The notes: generated by a model from the sequence alone, not told the origin. DNA of 64,000 nucleotides from Roseibium sp. (GCA_017643215.1 JAEPNV010000007.1:124001-188000), one strand, 5' to 3'; numbered from the stretch's first letter, positions 16,791-26,113 are shown. Numbers and translations: made by a program.

Positions 16791-18305
16791 ATGCTTGAAG
16801 GCATTTTGATCGGTCTTGGAAGCGCCCTCTCGGTCACGAACCTTCTGATGGTCGTCGGCGGCTGTCTGGTCGGCACGTTCATCGGCATGCTGCCCGGGCT
16901 CGGACCGATGTCGATCATCGCGATCATGATCCCCGTTGCGATCACCGTGGGCGATCCATCCGCCGCGTTGATCCTGCTGGCCGGTGTCTACTACGGTGCG
17001 ATTTTCGGCGGCTCGACGTCATCGATCCTGATCAACGCGCCCGGTGTCGCGTCAACCGTCGCAACGTCGTTTGATGGCTACCCGCTCACTCGGCAGGGTA
17101 AGGCGGGCAAGGCCCTGACCGTCGCGGCCATTGCGAGCTTTTGCGGCGGCACCATCGGGGCCATTCTGCTGATGATCTTCGCCCCCGCGCTCGCGACCGT
17201 CGCCTTGCTGTTTCATTCGGCCGAATATTTTGCGCTGATGGTCGTCGGTCTTTCGGCGATCGCCGCCTTCGCCGGCACGGGACAGGTCGCGAAAGCACTG
17301 TTAATGACCCTGCTCGGCCTGATCATGGCAACGGTCGGCGAAGGCGCGCTTTTCAACCAGCCCCGCTTCACAATGGGCGTGATGGATCTTCAATCAGGAT
17401 TCGGTTTCATCACGCTCGCCATGGCGATGTTCGCCCTGCCCGAGGCCCTGTATCTCGTGCTGGATCCCAAACGCTCCTCCACCCAGGGCAGCAATGAAAT
17501 CAAGGACCTGCGCATCACGGCCGCGGAAGCAAAATCCATCGCGCCGGTGATCGGCCGTCAGTCGATCCAGGGCTTTCTGATCGGGGTCCTGCCTGGCGCG
17601 GGTGCGACGATCGCCAGTTTCCTGGGCTACGCCGTGGAACGGAACATCGCCCCCAAAGAAGAACAGGAACAATTCGGCAAGGGCGCGATCAAGGGCCTCG
17701 CCGCGCCGGAATCGGCCAACAACGCCGCGTGTACAGGTTCGTTTGTGCCGCTGCTGACCCTCGGGATTCCCGGTTCAGGCACCACCGCGATCCTGCTCGG
17801 GGCGTTGATTGCTCTCAATGTCACGCCCGGCCCGCGCCTGATGGTGGATGAACCCCAGATCTTCTGGGCCGTCATCATTTCCATGTATATCGGCAATGTA
17901 ATCCTTTTGATCCTGAACCTGCCGCTCATCCCCTACATCGCCAAGGTGTTGACCGTCCCGCGCAACTACCTGATCCCGTTCATTCTCTTTTTCACCCTCA
18001 TGGGCGCTTACATCGGTCAGAACAACGCGACCGAACTCCTGATCCTCGTCGGCTTCGGTGTCTGTGCGACGATCCTGCGCTTCGCCGATTATCCGCTGGC
18101 GCCGCTCTTGATCGGATTCATTCTGGGCCGCATGCTGGAGGACAATTTCGCGCGCTCCATGCAGCTTTACGACGGTGTCGGCTTCATTCTCGAACGGCCG
18201 ATGACGCTGGGCCTGCTCGCTTTGGCCGCCCTGCTTGTGATCCTGCCGAGCTACCGTGCCCGCCGGGCCCGTCTGCGCGCACAAGGCACCGCCGACGGCG
18301 ATTGA
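16791..18305 (+). CDS. tctA: Tripartite tricarboxylate transporter large permease TctA
   Basis: The protein has 504 aa with about twelve membrane segments. Family signatures are visible: FIGMLPGLGPMSIIAIMIP near residue 30, GAIFGGSTSSILINAPG near 65, GFLIGVLPGAGATIASFLGY near 260 and LLTLGIPGSGTTAILLGAL near 320. This duplicated GLPG-type half-motif is typical of TctA. It imports a di- or tricarboxylate by ion symport with TctB and TctC. A clear terminator follows. Confidence 0.95.
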   Translation: MLEGILIGLGSALSVTNLLMVVGGCLVGTFIGMLPGLGPMSIIAIMIPVAITVGDPSAALILLAGVYYGAIFGGSTSSILINAPGVASTVATSFDGYPLTRQGKAGKALTVAAIASFCGGTIGAILLMIFAPALATVALLFHSAEYFALMVVGLSAIAAFAGTGQVAKALLMTLLGLIMATVGEGALFNQPRFTMGVMDLQSGFGFITLAMAMFALPEALYLVLDPKRSSTQGSNEIKDLRITAAEAKSIAPVIGRQSIQGFLIGVLPGAGATIASFLGYAVERNIAPKEEQEQFGKGAIKGLAAPESANNAACTGSFVPLLTLGIPGSGTTAILLGALIALNVTPGPRLMVDEPQIFWAVIISMYIGNVILLILNLPLIPYIAKVLTVPRNYLIPFILFFTLMGAYIGQNNATELLILVGFGVCATILRFADYPLAPLLIGFILGRMLEDNFARSMQLYDGVGFILERPMTLGLLALAALLVILPSYRARRARLRAQGTADGD

Positions 18306-18326
18306 TGGTCGCATTGCGATGAATGC

Positions 18327-18368
18327 GGGCGTCCGGGGTTACGCGAAGGCCCGGACGCCCATTCTTTT
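18327..18368 (+). terminator. Rho-independent terminator after tctA
   Basis: GGGCGTCCGGG and CCCGGACGCCC form an 11-bp perfect stem with a 12-base loop, followed by ATTCTTTT. It lies between tctA and the convergent LysR gene and may serve both. Confidence 0.85.
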
Positions 18369-18381
18369 GATGCGTCGAATC

Positions 18382-19320
18382 CTAAGCACCCGTGATCGAT
18401 GCAAGGTCCTCAGACCTGCCGTCTTGGGCCAGGATCCAGTCCCGCACATTCCTACAGGTCTCGGACAGCGCCTTGTGTTTCGGCCAGATGACATAATAGC
18501 CATTGCCGGGCCGGAACGTGTGCGGGGTGACCTTTTTGAGGCGGCCATTGTGTATGAACACATCCACCAAATGCCGCCATCCCAGGGCGACGGCATCACC
18601 GTCGAGCGCCATCTGCAGGACGGCAACATATTCGTTGGCCCGCATCCCGCGAACCCGGTGGGCGCCGTTGACACCGGCGGACCGGAGCCAGTCTTTCCAA
18701 GTTGCCGCATGCCGGTACGGCTCGTCCAGATGCGCCAGATGGTGGTCCAGCAAATCCTTGGGCGAGTCCGGAACACCATACGCGTCCAGATAGGATGGCG
18801 ACGCCACCGCGACGATTTCCTCGACCGCGAACCGCGCACACTCATAACCAGGCCAGTTGTTCGGCCGGCCGCCACGGATCCCGAGGGGAATGTCTTCAGA
18901 GGCAATGTCCAGATCCCGGTCGGCGGTATGAAGGCGCAATTCGATGTCCGGCAGGTCCGTCCGCATCCTTTGCAGCCGCGGGGCGATCCAGAGCGTTGCA
19001 AACGCAGTTGATACCGAAATCGTCACGACGTCATCGGCCGGTTTGGTCCGCACTGCGGCGATGCCCTGCGCCAGTTGATAAAGGCCGCGCGACACGTCGC
19101 CGTGAAGCCGGCGGCCCGCCGATGTCAGCGTGACGGTCCGGTGGCGCCGTTCAAAAAGCCGCTGACCGACATCGTCCTCAAGCGCCTTGATCGCATAGGA
19201 AACCGCGGACTGTGTCATGCCGAGTTCCAGGCCGGCCTTGGTGAAGGAGCCGAGGCGGCCGGCCGCTTCGAACGCGATCAGGCCGCGCATCGATGGGATG
19301 AGAAGACGCAAGTTTGCCAT
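18382..19320 (-). CDS. LysR-family transcriptional regulator (GcvA-like)
   Basis: The protein has 312 aa with an N-terminal winged helix-turn-helix (residues about 8-65: MRGLIAFEAAGRLGSFTKAG and MTQSAVSYAIKALEDDVGQR) and a two-lobe effector-binding domain. The SFTKAGLELGMTQSAVSYAIK pattern is GcvA-like. It is divergent from the mttB-family gene with a 92-base shared gap. By the usual logic of LysR regulators it controls that amine-demethylation operon and perhaps itself. The inducer is probably a betaine or its product (inference). Confidence 0.88.
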   Translation of the reverse strand: MANLRLLIPSMRGLIAFEAAGRLGSFTKAGLELGMTQSAVSYAIKALEDDVGQRLFERRHRTVTLTSAGRRLHGDVSRGLYQLAQGIAAVRTKPADDVVTISVSTAFATLWIAPRLQRMRTDLPDIELRLHTADRDLDIASEDIPLGIRGGRPNNWPGYECARFAVEEIVAVASPSYLDAYGVPDSPKDLLDHHLAHLDEPYRHAATWKDWLRSAGVNGAHRVRGMRANEYVAVLQMALDGDAVALGWRHLVDVFIHNGRLKKVTPHTFRPGNGYYVIWPKHKALSETCRNVRDWILAQDGRSEDLASITGA

Positions 19321-19412
19321 GAAATAAACTTATCGATTGGATGACCATTTTCCCGCATCACAGGGGATCAGAGGCACTATAGCATCAAATAATCGTATGA
19401 TTGGGGGTGCCG

Positions 19413-20990
19413 ATGTCCAATACCATTGATGCGATCCAAAATCGCAATCAGGCCGATCCGAAACCGGCCGCGCGCGGCGGCGGGCGATCCGGGCGCAGGG
19501 TCAAAAGATCACAGACATCGTCCGCCGTCGGGCGGCCCTATATCCATCGCGGCATCGCGCCCTACGACATCATGGCCGAGGAAAACCTTGTCCGTATCGA
19601 AGCGACCGCGGAGTCTATCCTGGCCGAAATCGGCATCGAGTTTCGCGGCGATCCGGATGCCCTCACCCTCTGGCAAGAAGCCGGCGCCAAGGTCGATGGC
19701 GAACGGGTGCGCTTTCCAAAGGGGCTTGTCCAGGAGGTCCTGAAAACAGCACCCCGCCAGTTCACGCAGCATGCCCGGAACCCGGCGAACAGTGTCGAGA
19801 TCGGCGGGGACAACGTGGTCTTTTCCCCGGCCTATGGCAGCCCGTTCGTCATGGATCTCGATGAGGGCCGGCGCTATGGCACGATTGAGGACTTTCGGAA
19901 TTTCATCAAACTCGCGCAGTCGTCGCCGTGGCTGCATCACTCGGGCGGCACGATCTGCGAGCCCGTCGATGTCCCGGTCAACAAACGCCACCTTGACATG
20001 GTCCGCGCCCATATCACCCTGTCCGACCGGCCGTTTTTGGGATCTGTGACGGCGGAGGACCGCGCGGAGGACTCCATCGACATGGCAAGGCTGCTGTTTG
20101 GCGACACCTTCGTCGATCGGAACTGCGTCATCATGGGCAACGTCAACGTGAACTCGCCGCTCGTGTGGGACGGCACGATGACGAAGGTCCTGCGCGCCTA
20201 TGCCAGGGCCAATCAGGGATCGATCCTCGTGCCCTTCATTCTGGGCGGGGCCATGGGACCGGTGACCGTTGCCGGCGCGATCGCGCAGGCCCATGCGGAA
20301 ACACTGGTCGGCTGTGCGCTGGCACAGCTCGAGCGGCCGGGCGCGCCGGTGGTCTACGGCAATTTCCTGTCTTCGATGAGCTTGCGGTCGGGTTCGCCGA
20401 CCTTCGGCACGCCGGAACCGGCCTGCGGATCTCTCGTGGTGGGTCAGCTCGCCCGCCGCCAGAACCTGCCTTTGAGATGCGCCGGCAACTTCACGACATC
20501 GAAACTGCCCGATGCCCAGGCCATGAACGAGGGCACCATGTCGATGCTCTCCGCGGTCCATTGCGGCGCGAATTTCATTTTACATTCGGCGGGTTTTCTG
20601 GATGGGCTTTTGTCCATGTCCTACGAGAAATTCATGATGGATGCCGATTTTTGCGGCGCCTTGCACACGTATCTGGACGGCGTTTCGGTCGACGACAACG
20701 CGCTTGCGTTCGACGCGTTTCGGGAAGTCGGGCCGGGAAACCATTTTTTTGGCTGCGCCCACACGCTGCGAAACTATGAAACGGCTTATTTCGATTCCGC
20801 GATGGCCGACAACGATCCTTTCGAGACCTGGGAGGAAGGCGGTTCAAGGGATGCCGCGACACGGGCCAACAAGGCCTGGAAAAAGACCTTGGCGGACTAT
20901 GAAGCCCCGCCGCTTGATGCCGGAGTGGCCGACGCGCTGCAGGACTATGTGGCCCGCAAGAAATCCGGTCTTGAGGACCGTTGGTATTGA
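19413..20990 (+). CDS. MttB-family methyltransferase (trimethylamine/betaine methyltransferase homologue, no pyrrolysine)
   Basis: The protein has 525 aa from the ATG at 19413, chosen over an in-frame TTG at 19401 because GGGGG lies just before it. A basic, Gly-rich N-terminal tail (residues 10-40) precedes the MttB TIM barrel. Typical stretches are YDIMAEENLVRIEATAESIL, PAYGSPFVMDLDEGRRYG and GGAMGPVTVAGAIAQAHAE. The frame is open throughout without an in-frame TAG, so this is the non-pyrrolysine class. Members of that class move methyl groups from glycine betaine, proline betaine or similar quaternary amines to a corrinoid protein. No corrinoid-protein gene is present in the window. It starts an operon with an enolase-superfamily enzyme and a flavoprotein. 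Confidence 0.88.
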   Translation: MSNTIDAIQNRNQADPKPAARGGGRSGRRVKRSQTSSAVGRPYIHRGIAPYDIMAEENLVRIEATAESILAEIGIEFRGDPDALTLWQEAGAKVDGERVRFPKGLVQEVLKTAPRQFTQHARNPANSVEIGGDNVVFSPAYGSPFVMDLDEGRRYGTIEDFRNFIKLAQSSPWLHHSGGTICEPVDVPVNKRHLDMVRAHITLSDRPFLGSVTAEDRAEDSIDMARLLFGDTFVDRNCVIMGNVNVNSPLVWDGTMTKVLRAYARANQGSILVPFILGGAMGPVTVAGAIAQAHAETLVGCALAQLERPGAPVVYGNFLSSMSLRSGSPTFGTPEPACGSLVVGQLARRQNLPLRCAGNFTTSKLPDAQAMNEGTMSMLSAVHCGANFILHSAGFLDGLLSMSYEKFMMDADFCGALHTYLDGVSVDDNALAFDAFREVGPGNHFFGCAHTLRNYETAYFDSAMADNDPFETWEEGGSRDAATRANKAWKKTLADYEAPPLDAGVADALQDYVARKKSGLEDRWY

Positions 20991-20997
20991 GTCGCAC

Positions 20998-22182
20998 ATG
21001 AAGATCACGAACATTCGCGTCACACACGTCAATGTCCCCTTTGACGCGCCGTTCTGGTGGACCGGCGGGCTGTATCCCGGCGCTTCGAAGTCGATCATCG
21101 AAGTGGAGACCGATGAAGGTGTTGTCGGACTTGGAGAAGCGCCCTGGTATCACTTCGGCGAAGTCGCCAAGGCGGAGATCGCACCGGCGCTGATGGGCGC
21201 GGATCCGCTCGATCTTGCCGATTGCGAACGGCGCTGTGTGCCGCCTTGGCAGATCACCGCCAATACTGGGGAAGGCGCCGCCTCGGTGGCCTTCGGCGCG
21301 GTTGAAGTGGCGCTTTGGGATATTCGCGGCAAGGTGTTTGATCTCCCGCTTTACAAGCTGCTGGGCGGCGCCGTGCGCAAACAGATCAAATTCTCAGAGT
21401 ATTTTTCGTTCCGCCCGGCGCACAACGGATCGGGCGGCGAGATGAGCCCGGAGGCGATCTGCGCGTACTGCGAAAAGATGCGCGACCTCCATGGATCGAC
21501 GATTTTTGAAGGAAAGCTAATCCTGGGAGACCCGGACCTTGAAATCCGGACCGTGCGTCTCTTGCGCGAAACCTTGGGCGATAAAGTTCAGATCAAGCTG
21601 GATTCCAACATGCAGTATTCGCTCACCACGGCCCGATGGCTGCTGCGTGAACTGGAGCCCTACAACATTCGGAACTACGAAGACCCGGTCGCCACATTCG
21701 AGGAAATGGCAGCGCTGCGCCAGCATAGCTTCATTCCGTTCTCGACCCATGTTCCGGATCTCAAACGCGCGGTCGCTTTAGGGACCCCGGACAATTTCGT
21801 CTGCAACTTCGCAGCCCTTGGCGGGATATCAAAGACCTTGAAATTCATCGCCGCCTGCGAAGCCATGGGCAAGGGGTTTTGGTGTTATTCCAACGATCTG
21901 GGCATCATGACAGCGGCTTATCTGCATGTCTCGGCCGCATCGCCGCTGATTTCGGAAGCCTCACAATCGCTGTTTCGCTGGCAGGTTGGTGACATCATCG
22001 AAAACGGCCCGTTCCGGCAAACCAACGATGTAATCGCCGTGCCAGAGGGCCCGGGATTGGGTGTTGAGTTGGACCGCGATGCCATGGACCATTGGGCCAC
22101 GCAGTTCCAGGATCATGGACCGATGAGCCATTTCTTCGATCCGGCCCGTCCAGATCATCACCGTGCCTTGCCGCTGAACTGA
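20998..22182 (+). CDS. Enolase-superfamily enzyme, glucarate-dehydratase-like but with altered active site
   Basis: The protein has 394 aa from the ATG at 20998, seven bases after the preceding stop. It has an N-terminal capping domain and a TIM barrel. Metal-ligand-like residues are seen in IKLDSNMQY and NYEDPV. The third ligand position reads PFSTHV where glucarate dehydratases have a T-N pair. The position of the glucarate-dehydratase catalytic His (GSHSNN) reads CYSNDLG, and its Asp partner reads CNFAALGG. The His-Asp dyad thus appears replaced by Tyr and Asn. Enolase-superfamily enzymes abstract a proton next to a carboxylate. Here the substrate is unknown but probably an amino-acid betaine derivative given the operon. 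Confidence 0.8.
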   Translation: MKITNIRVTHVNVPFDAPFWWTGGLYPGASKSIIEVETDEGVVGLGEAPWYHFGEVAKAEIAPALMGADPLDLADCERRCVPPWQITANTGEGAASVAFGAVEVALWDIRGKVFDLPLYKLLGGAVRKQIKFSEYFSFRPAHNGSGGEMSPEAICAYCEKMRDLHGSTIFEGKLILGDPDLEIRTVRLLRETLGDKVQIKLDSNMQYSLTTARWLLRELEPYNIRNYEDPVATFEEMAALRQHSFIPFSTHVPDLKRAVALGTPDNFVCNFAALGGISKTLKFIAACEAMGKGFWCYSNDLGIMTAAYLHVSAASPLISEASQSLFRWQVGDIIENGPFRQTNDVIAVPEGPGLGVELDRDAMDHWATQFQDHGPMSHFFDPARPDHHRALPLN

Positions 22183-22195
22183 GATCCGTCAGCCC

Positions 22196-24235
22196 ATGTC
22201 CAAAGATCCGTTGTTGCAGCCTTACAAACTGAAACATCTGTCACTCCGCAACCGGGTCATGACGACCAGCCACGAACCGGCCTACCCGGAAGAGGGGATG
22301 CCCAAAGACCGCTACCGCGCCTATCACGTGGAGCGGGCCAAGGGCGGCATCGCGCTGACAATGACCGCCGGATCGGCTGCCGTGAGCCGGGATTCTCCAC
22401 CGGCTTTCAACAACATCCTGGCCTGGAAGGACGAGGTCGTGCCGTGGATGAAACAGCTCGTCGACGAATGTCACGACCACGGCGCTGCGGTCATGATCCA
22501 GCTCACCCATTTGGGCCGCCGGACCCGCTGGGACAAAGGCGACTGGCTGCCTTCCGTCTCACCCGCCTATGTGCGCGAAACCGCCCATCGCGGCTTCACC
22601 AAGAAGATCGAGGACTGGGACATCAAGCGGATCGTCCGCGACTATGCCGAGGCCGCCGAGCGCATGAAAGCCGCCGGGCTGGACGGCATTGAACTGGAGG
22701 CCTACGGCCATCTGATGGACCAGTTCTGGTCCCCCACTCTCAATCATCTTGACGCCCCGTATGGCGGCAACCTTGACGCGCGACTGACATTCACCTTCGA
22801 GGTGTTAAAGGCGATCCGGGAGAAAGTTGGCGACGCATTCATCGTCGGCATCCGGTGCGTGGCCGACGAAAACCTGGAAGGCGGCATCAGCCGCGAAGAG
22901 GGGATTGAAATCTGCCGGCGCCTGAAAACCTCGGGCCTGGTTGATTTTCTCAACATCATCCGCGGGCATATCGATACCGATCCCGGTCTGACGGATGTCA
23001 TCCCCATTCACGGGATGCGCTCAGCGCCCCATCTCGATTTTGCCGGCGATGTCCGCCGGTCTGTCGACATTCCCGTCTTTCACGCCGCCCGCATCGGCGA
23101 CGTCGCCACCGCCCGCCATGCCATTGCGGAAGGAAAGGTCGATCTCGTCGGCATGACGCGGGCGCACATGGCCGATCCATACATCATCAAGAAGGTGATG
23201 GAGGGACGCGAGCACGAGATCAGGCCGTGTGTCGGCGCGAATTACTGTCTTGATCGCATTTACCAGGGCGGCATGGCGCATTGTGTCCACAACGCCTCGA
23301 CCGGCCGCGAGCTGGAACTGCCGCATCAGATCTCCAGGTCCGGCAAAAAACGGCGCGTTGTTGTTGTCGGCGCCGGGCCCGGCGGGCTGGAAGCCGCACG
23401 GGTCGCGGCCGCGCGTGGCCATGAGGTGACCGTGTTTGAAGCGGCACCCGATCCAGGCGGACAAGTGCGGCTGCTTGCCCAATCCAAGCGGCGGTCGGAA
23501 CTCATCGGCATCATCGACTGGCGGGTTGAGCAATGCGTCCGATTGGGAATCTCCTTCCGATTCAATAGCTGGGCCGAGGTCGGGACCGTTCAAAGCGCAT
23601 CGCCGGATGTGGTGGTGATCGCAACCGGCGGATATCCCAAGGCGGATGGTCTTCGGGACGGCGACGAACTTGTCGTGTCCGCCTGGGATATCCTGTCCGG
23701 AGATGTGAAACCGGGACGAGAGGTTCTGATCTACGACGAAGCCGGCGACCATGTGGGGCTTCAGGCGGCCGAACTCATTGGCGAAACCGGCGCTTCGGTC
23801 GAAATCATGACGGCCGACCGGACCTTCGCTCCGGAGGTGATGGGCATGAACCTTGTCCCGTACATCCGGTCGCTGCAGAAGGCGCGCGCCCGGTTCACGG
23901 TCGCCTACCGGCTGGACGCGGTCCGCTGCGACGGCAACCGGCTGACGGCGACAATCGGCTCCGACTATGGCGGCATCACAGAGGAAAAGACCTACGACCA
24001 GATCATCGTCAACCGCGGCATAGTGCCGATGGATGAGCTCTATCTCGAACTGAAGCCGTCGGCGCGCAATCGTGGCGAAATCGATTATGGCGCGCTCCTG
24101 TCGGGGACCGGCGACCTGTTTCCGTCCAGGAATGATGGCGGCGAATTCGATCTCTACCGGATCGGCGACGCCGTCTCCTGCCGCAACATCCACGCGGCGA
24201 TCTACGACGCGATGCGCATCGGCGTCCGCTACTGA
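22196..24235 (+). CDS. FMN/FAD iron-sulfur N-demethylase of the DgcA/StcD/trimethylamine dehydrogenase family
   Basis: The protein has 679 aa. Residues 1-350 form an old-yellow-enzyme-like FMN barrel (MIQLTHLGRR, DGIELEAYGHLMDQF, VDLVGMTRAHMADP), followed by the cysteine cluster and a C-terminal FAD/NAD(P) two-domain half starting VVVVGAGPGGLEAARVAAA. The iron-sulfur motif reads CVGANYCLDRI then AHCVHN, showing only three evenly placed Cys; the place of the usual second Cys is Ala. Relatives demethylate dimethylglycine (DgcA), N-methylproline (StcD) or trimethylamine. It is third in the mttB operon, so oxidation of a tertiary amine left by demethylation is likely. 2,4-dienoyl-CoA reductase is the other family function. 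Confidence 0.85.
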   Translation: MSKDPLLQPYKLKHLSLRNRVMTTSHEPAYPEEGMPKDRYRAYHVERAKGGIALTMTAGSAAVSRDSPPAFNNILAWKDEVVPWMKQLVDECHDHGAAVMIQLTHLGRRTRWDKGDWLPSVSPAYVRETAHRGFTKKIEDWDIKRIVRDYAEAAERMKAAGLDGIELEAYGHLMDQFWSPTLNHLDAPYGGNLDARLTFTFEVLKAIREKVGDAFIVGIRCVADENLEGGISREEGIEICRRLKTSGLVDFLNIIRGHIDTDPGLTDVIPIHGMRSAPHLDFAGDVRRSVDIPVFHAARIGDVATARHAIAEGKVDLVGMTRAHMADPYIIKKVMEGREHEIRPCVGANYCLDRIYQGGMAHCVHNASTGRELELPHQISRSGKKRRVVVVGAGPGGLEAARVAAARGHEVTVFEAAPDPGGQVRLLAQSKRRSELIGIIDWRVEQCVRLGISFRFNSWAEVGTVQSASPDVVVIATGGYPKADGLRDGDELVVSAWDILSGDVKPGREVLIYDEAGDHVGLQAAELIGETGASVEIMTADRTFAPEVMGMNLVPYIRSLQKARARFTVAYRLDAVRCDGNRLTATIGSDYGGITEEKTYDQIIVNRGIVPMDELYLELKPSARNRGEIDYGALLSGTGDLFPSRNDGGEFDLYRIGDAVSCRNIHAAIYDAMRIGVRY

Positions 24236-24247
24236 AAGCAATGCCTT

Positions 24248-24274
24248 CCGGACCGCGCGAGGCCATTGGTCCGG
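24248..24274. terminator. Hairpin between convergent operons
   Basis: CCGGACC and GGTCCGG form a 7-bp stem in the 45-base gap between the flavoprotein gene and the convergent carboxymuconolactone-decarboxylase-like gene. No T-run follows, so its function is uncertain. Confidence 0.35.
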
Positions 24275-24280
24275 TACCGT

Positions 24281-24658
24281 CTATTCGCCCTTTTCCTCCA
24301 ACACTTTCCGGGCGACCCGAAAACACTCCAGAGCCTGCGGCACGCCGCAATAGATCCCGACCACATGGATGATCGCGCGGATTTCCTCCTTTGAAACCCC
24401 GTTGTTGATCGCCCCGCGGCAGTGGATCTCCCACTCCGTCATCTTGCCAAGCGCGCCGATCATCGCAAGGTTCATCATCGAGCGCGTCTTGGCGTCGATC
24501 ACATCATCGCCCCAGCCGAAGCCCCAGCACCAGGCGGTCATGGCCTCTTGAAACGGCCGCGTCAAATCATCGGCGGCCGCAAGGTTCTTCTCCACATACT
24601 CGGCGCCAAGCGTGGCCTTGCGCTGCGCCAATCCTTTTTCAAAGAGATCCTGATCCAT
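24281..24658 (-). CDS. Carboxymuconolactone decarboxylase (AhpD-fold) family protein
   Basis: The protein has 125 aa, the size of PcaC-type proteins. It has the helical CMD pattern with TRSMMNLAMIGALGKMTEWEIH and GAINNGVSKEEIRAIIHVVG. The CxxC of peroxidase-active AhpD is absent. It is the last gene of a minus-strand operon (RpiR regulator, Rieske oxygenase, aldehyde dehydrogenase, this) and starts three bases after the aldehyde dehydrogenase stop. Homologues near amine or aromatic operons often act as lactone decarboxylases or remain uncharacterised; its role here is unknown. Confidence 0.85.
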   Translation of the reverse strand: MDQDLFEKGLAQRKATLGAEYVEKNLAAADDLTRPFQEAMTAWCWGFGWGDDVIDAKTRSMMNLAMIGALGKMTEWEIHCRGAINNGVSKEEIRAIIHVVGIYCGVPQALECFRVARKVLEEKGE

Positions 24659-24661
24659 GCC

Positions 24662-26113
24662 TTATCCCACCTTGATCGCCACATTCTTGGTTTGCACGTA
24701 GTTGAGCAGAGCCTCGCGGCCCTTTTCGCGGCCATATCCGGATTTGCCGAAACCGCCGAACGGTGTCTCGACACCGCCGGCATACCATTCATTGACGAAA
24801 ACCTGGCCGGCCCGCAGTTTCTTGGACGCCCGCATGGCCCGGTCCAACTGGCTGGAATAGACACCGGCCACGAGCCCGTAGGTTGTCCCGTTGGCGATGC
24901 GCACGGCCTCGTCATCATCGGAGAAAGACAGCACGGACAAAACCGGGCCGAAGACTTCGTTTTGCGCGACCATCATGTCCGGACTGACATCGGTCAGCAC
25001 GGTCGGCTCGAGAAAGTAGCCGGGCCGGTTGAGGCGCCGGCCGCCGGCCGCGACCTGGGCCCCTTCCCGCTCTGCGTCCGACACCATACCCGCCGCCCGG
25101 GCGCACTGCGCTTCGGAGATCATGGCACCCATATTCGCGCCGAACTCCGGCAAGGCCAGTCCGTCATCGACGCGCAAAGCCTCGGCCACGGCAACAATGC
25201 CGTCAACCAGCTTGTCATGCACCTTTTCCTGCACAATCACCCGCGACATGGCGGAGCAGACCTGGCCGGCGTTGAAGTAGATGCCCCAACGCACATCCGA
25301 CAAGAACGCGTCCAGATCGGCGTCATCATGGACGATCGCGGCGGACTTGCCGCCCAATTCCAGAACACACGGCACGACATTTTGAGCAGCCGCCGTGGCA
25401 ATCGAGACGCCGGTCGGAACCGATCCGGTGAACACGATCTGGTCGACGTCAGGATGGGCGGCAAGCGCGGCACCCGCGTCCTTGCCAAAACCGCAAATCA
25501 GGTTCAAAGCGCCCGCCGGAAGGCCGCAGGCCAGAGCCGCATCGGCAAAGAAGCGGTTGGTCAACGGATCGAGTTCCGGCGTTTTCACCACGCAGGCACA
25601 TCCAACGGCCAGCGCGGCCGAGACCGAGCGCGCCGTCATTTCCATCGGGTAATTCCAGGGGATGATCTGCGCCGACACGCCAAACGGCTCGTGGACGGTG
25701 AAGTCGAAATACCCGTCTCCGAGCGGGATCGACCGCCCCTCCATGGTCTCGGCCTGGTTGCCGTAATATTCGAAATAGCGGGCGGCGCCTTCAATCTCGA
25801 GCCGTGCTTCCCAAAGCGGTTTGCCGGCTTCCCGGGTCAAGATGGGGGCGATGTCATCGATCCGTTCCAGAATATACTCGCCCATTTTCCGGACAATCCG
25901 GCCGCGTTCGACCGGCCTGAGACCGGACCAGGCGCCTGAGGAGCTCAGCCTTTGAGCCGCCGCGACCGCCCGGTCCACATCGGCCTTGTCTGCGATGGCC
26001 TGGTTCGCCAAGTGCGCACCGGTCGCCGGCTCCAGGACAGCGAGCCGTCCTGCACCACCGTCAACAAACGCGCCATCGATGAAATTTTGCCAATAGTCTG
26101 CGATGTCACTCAT
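24662..26113 (-). CDS. NAD(P)-dependent aldehyde dehydrogenase
   Basis: The protein has 483 aa from the ATG at 26113 (MSDIADYWQNFIDG); an in-frame GTG lies three codons earlier. The aldehyde dehydrogenase signature is complete: IIPWNYPMEM, the nucleotide loop FTGSVPTGVSIA, the general-base Glu in VLELGGKSA and the nucleophile Cys in NAGQVCSAMSR. PFGGFGKSGYGREKGRE near the C-terminus is the usual tail. It lies downstream of the Rieske oxygenase, so it could oxidise an aldehyde from side-chain or ring cleavage, or betaine aldehyde, or formaldehyde-derived products. The substrate is inferred only. Confidence 0.9.
   Translation of the reverse strand: MSDIADYWQNFIDGAFVDGGAGRLAVLEPATGAHLANQAIADKADVDRAVAAAQRLSSSGAWSGLRPVERGRIVRKMGEYILERIDDIAPILTREAGKPLWEARLEIEGAARYFEYYGNQAETMEGRSIPLGDGYFDFTVHEPFGVSAQIIPWNYPMEMTARSVSAALAVGCACVVKTPELDPLTNRFFADAALACGLPAGALNLICGFGKDAGAALAAHPDVDQIVFTGSVPTGVSIATAAAQNVVPCVLELGGKSAAIVHDDADLDAFLSDVRWGIYFNAGQVCSAMSRVIVQEKVHDKLVDGIVAVAEALRVDDGLALPEFGANMGAMISEAQCARAAGMVSDAEREGAQVAAGGRRLNRPGYFLEPTVLTDVSPDMMVAQNEVFGPVLSVLSFSDDDEAVRIANGTTYGLVAGVYSSQLDRAMRASKKLRAGQVFVNEWYAGGVETPFGGFGKSGYGREKGREALLNYVQTKNVAIKVG

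Noticed and set aside
19413-20990. Pyrrolysine-containing MttB
   Set aside because: No in-frame TAG occurs, so this is the non-pyrrolysine class.
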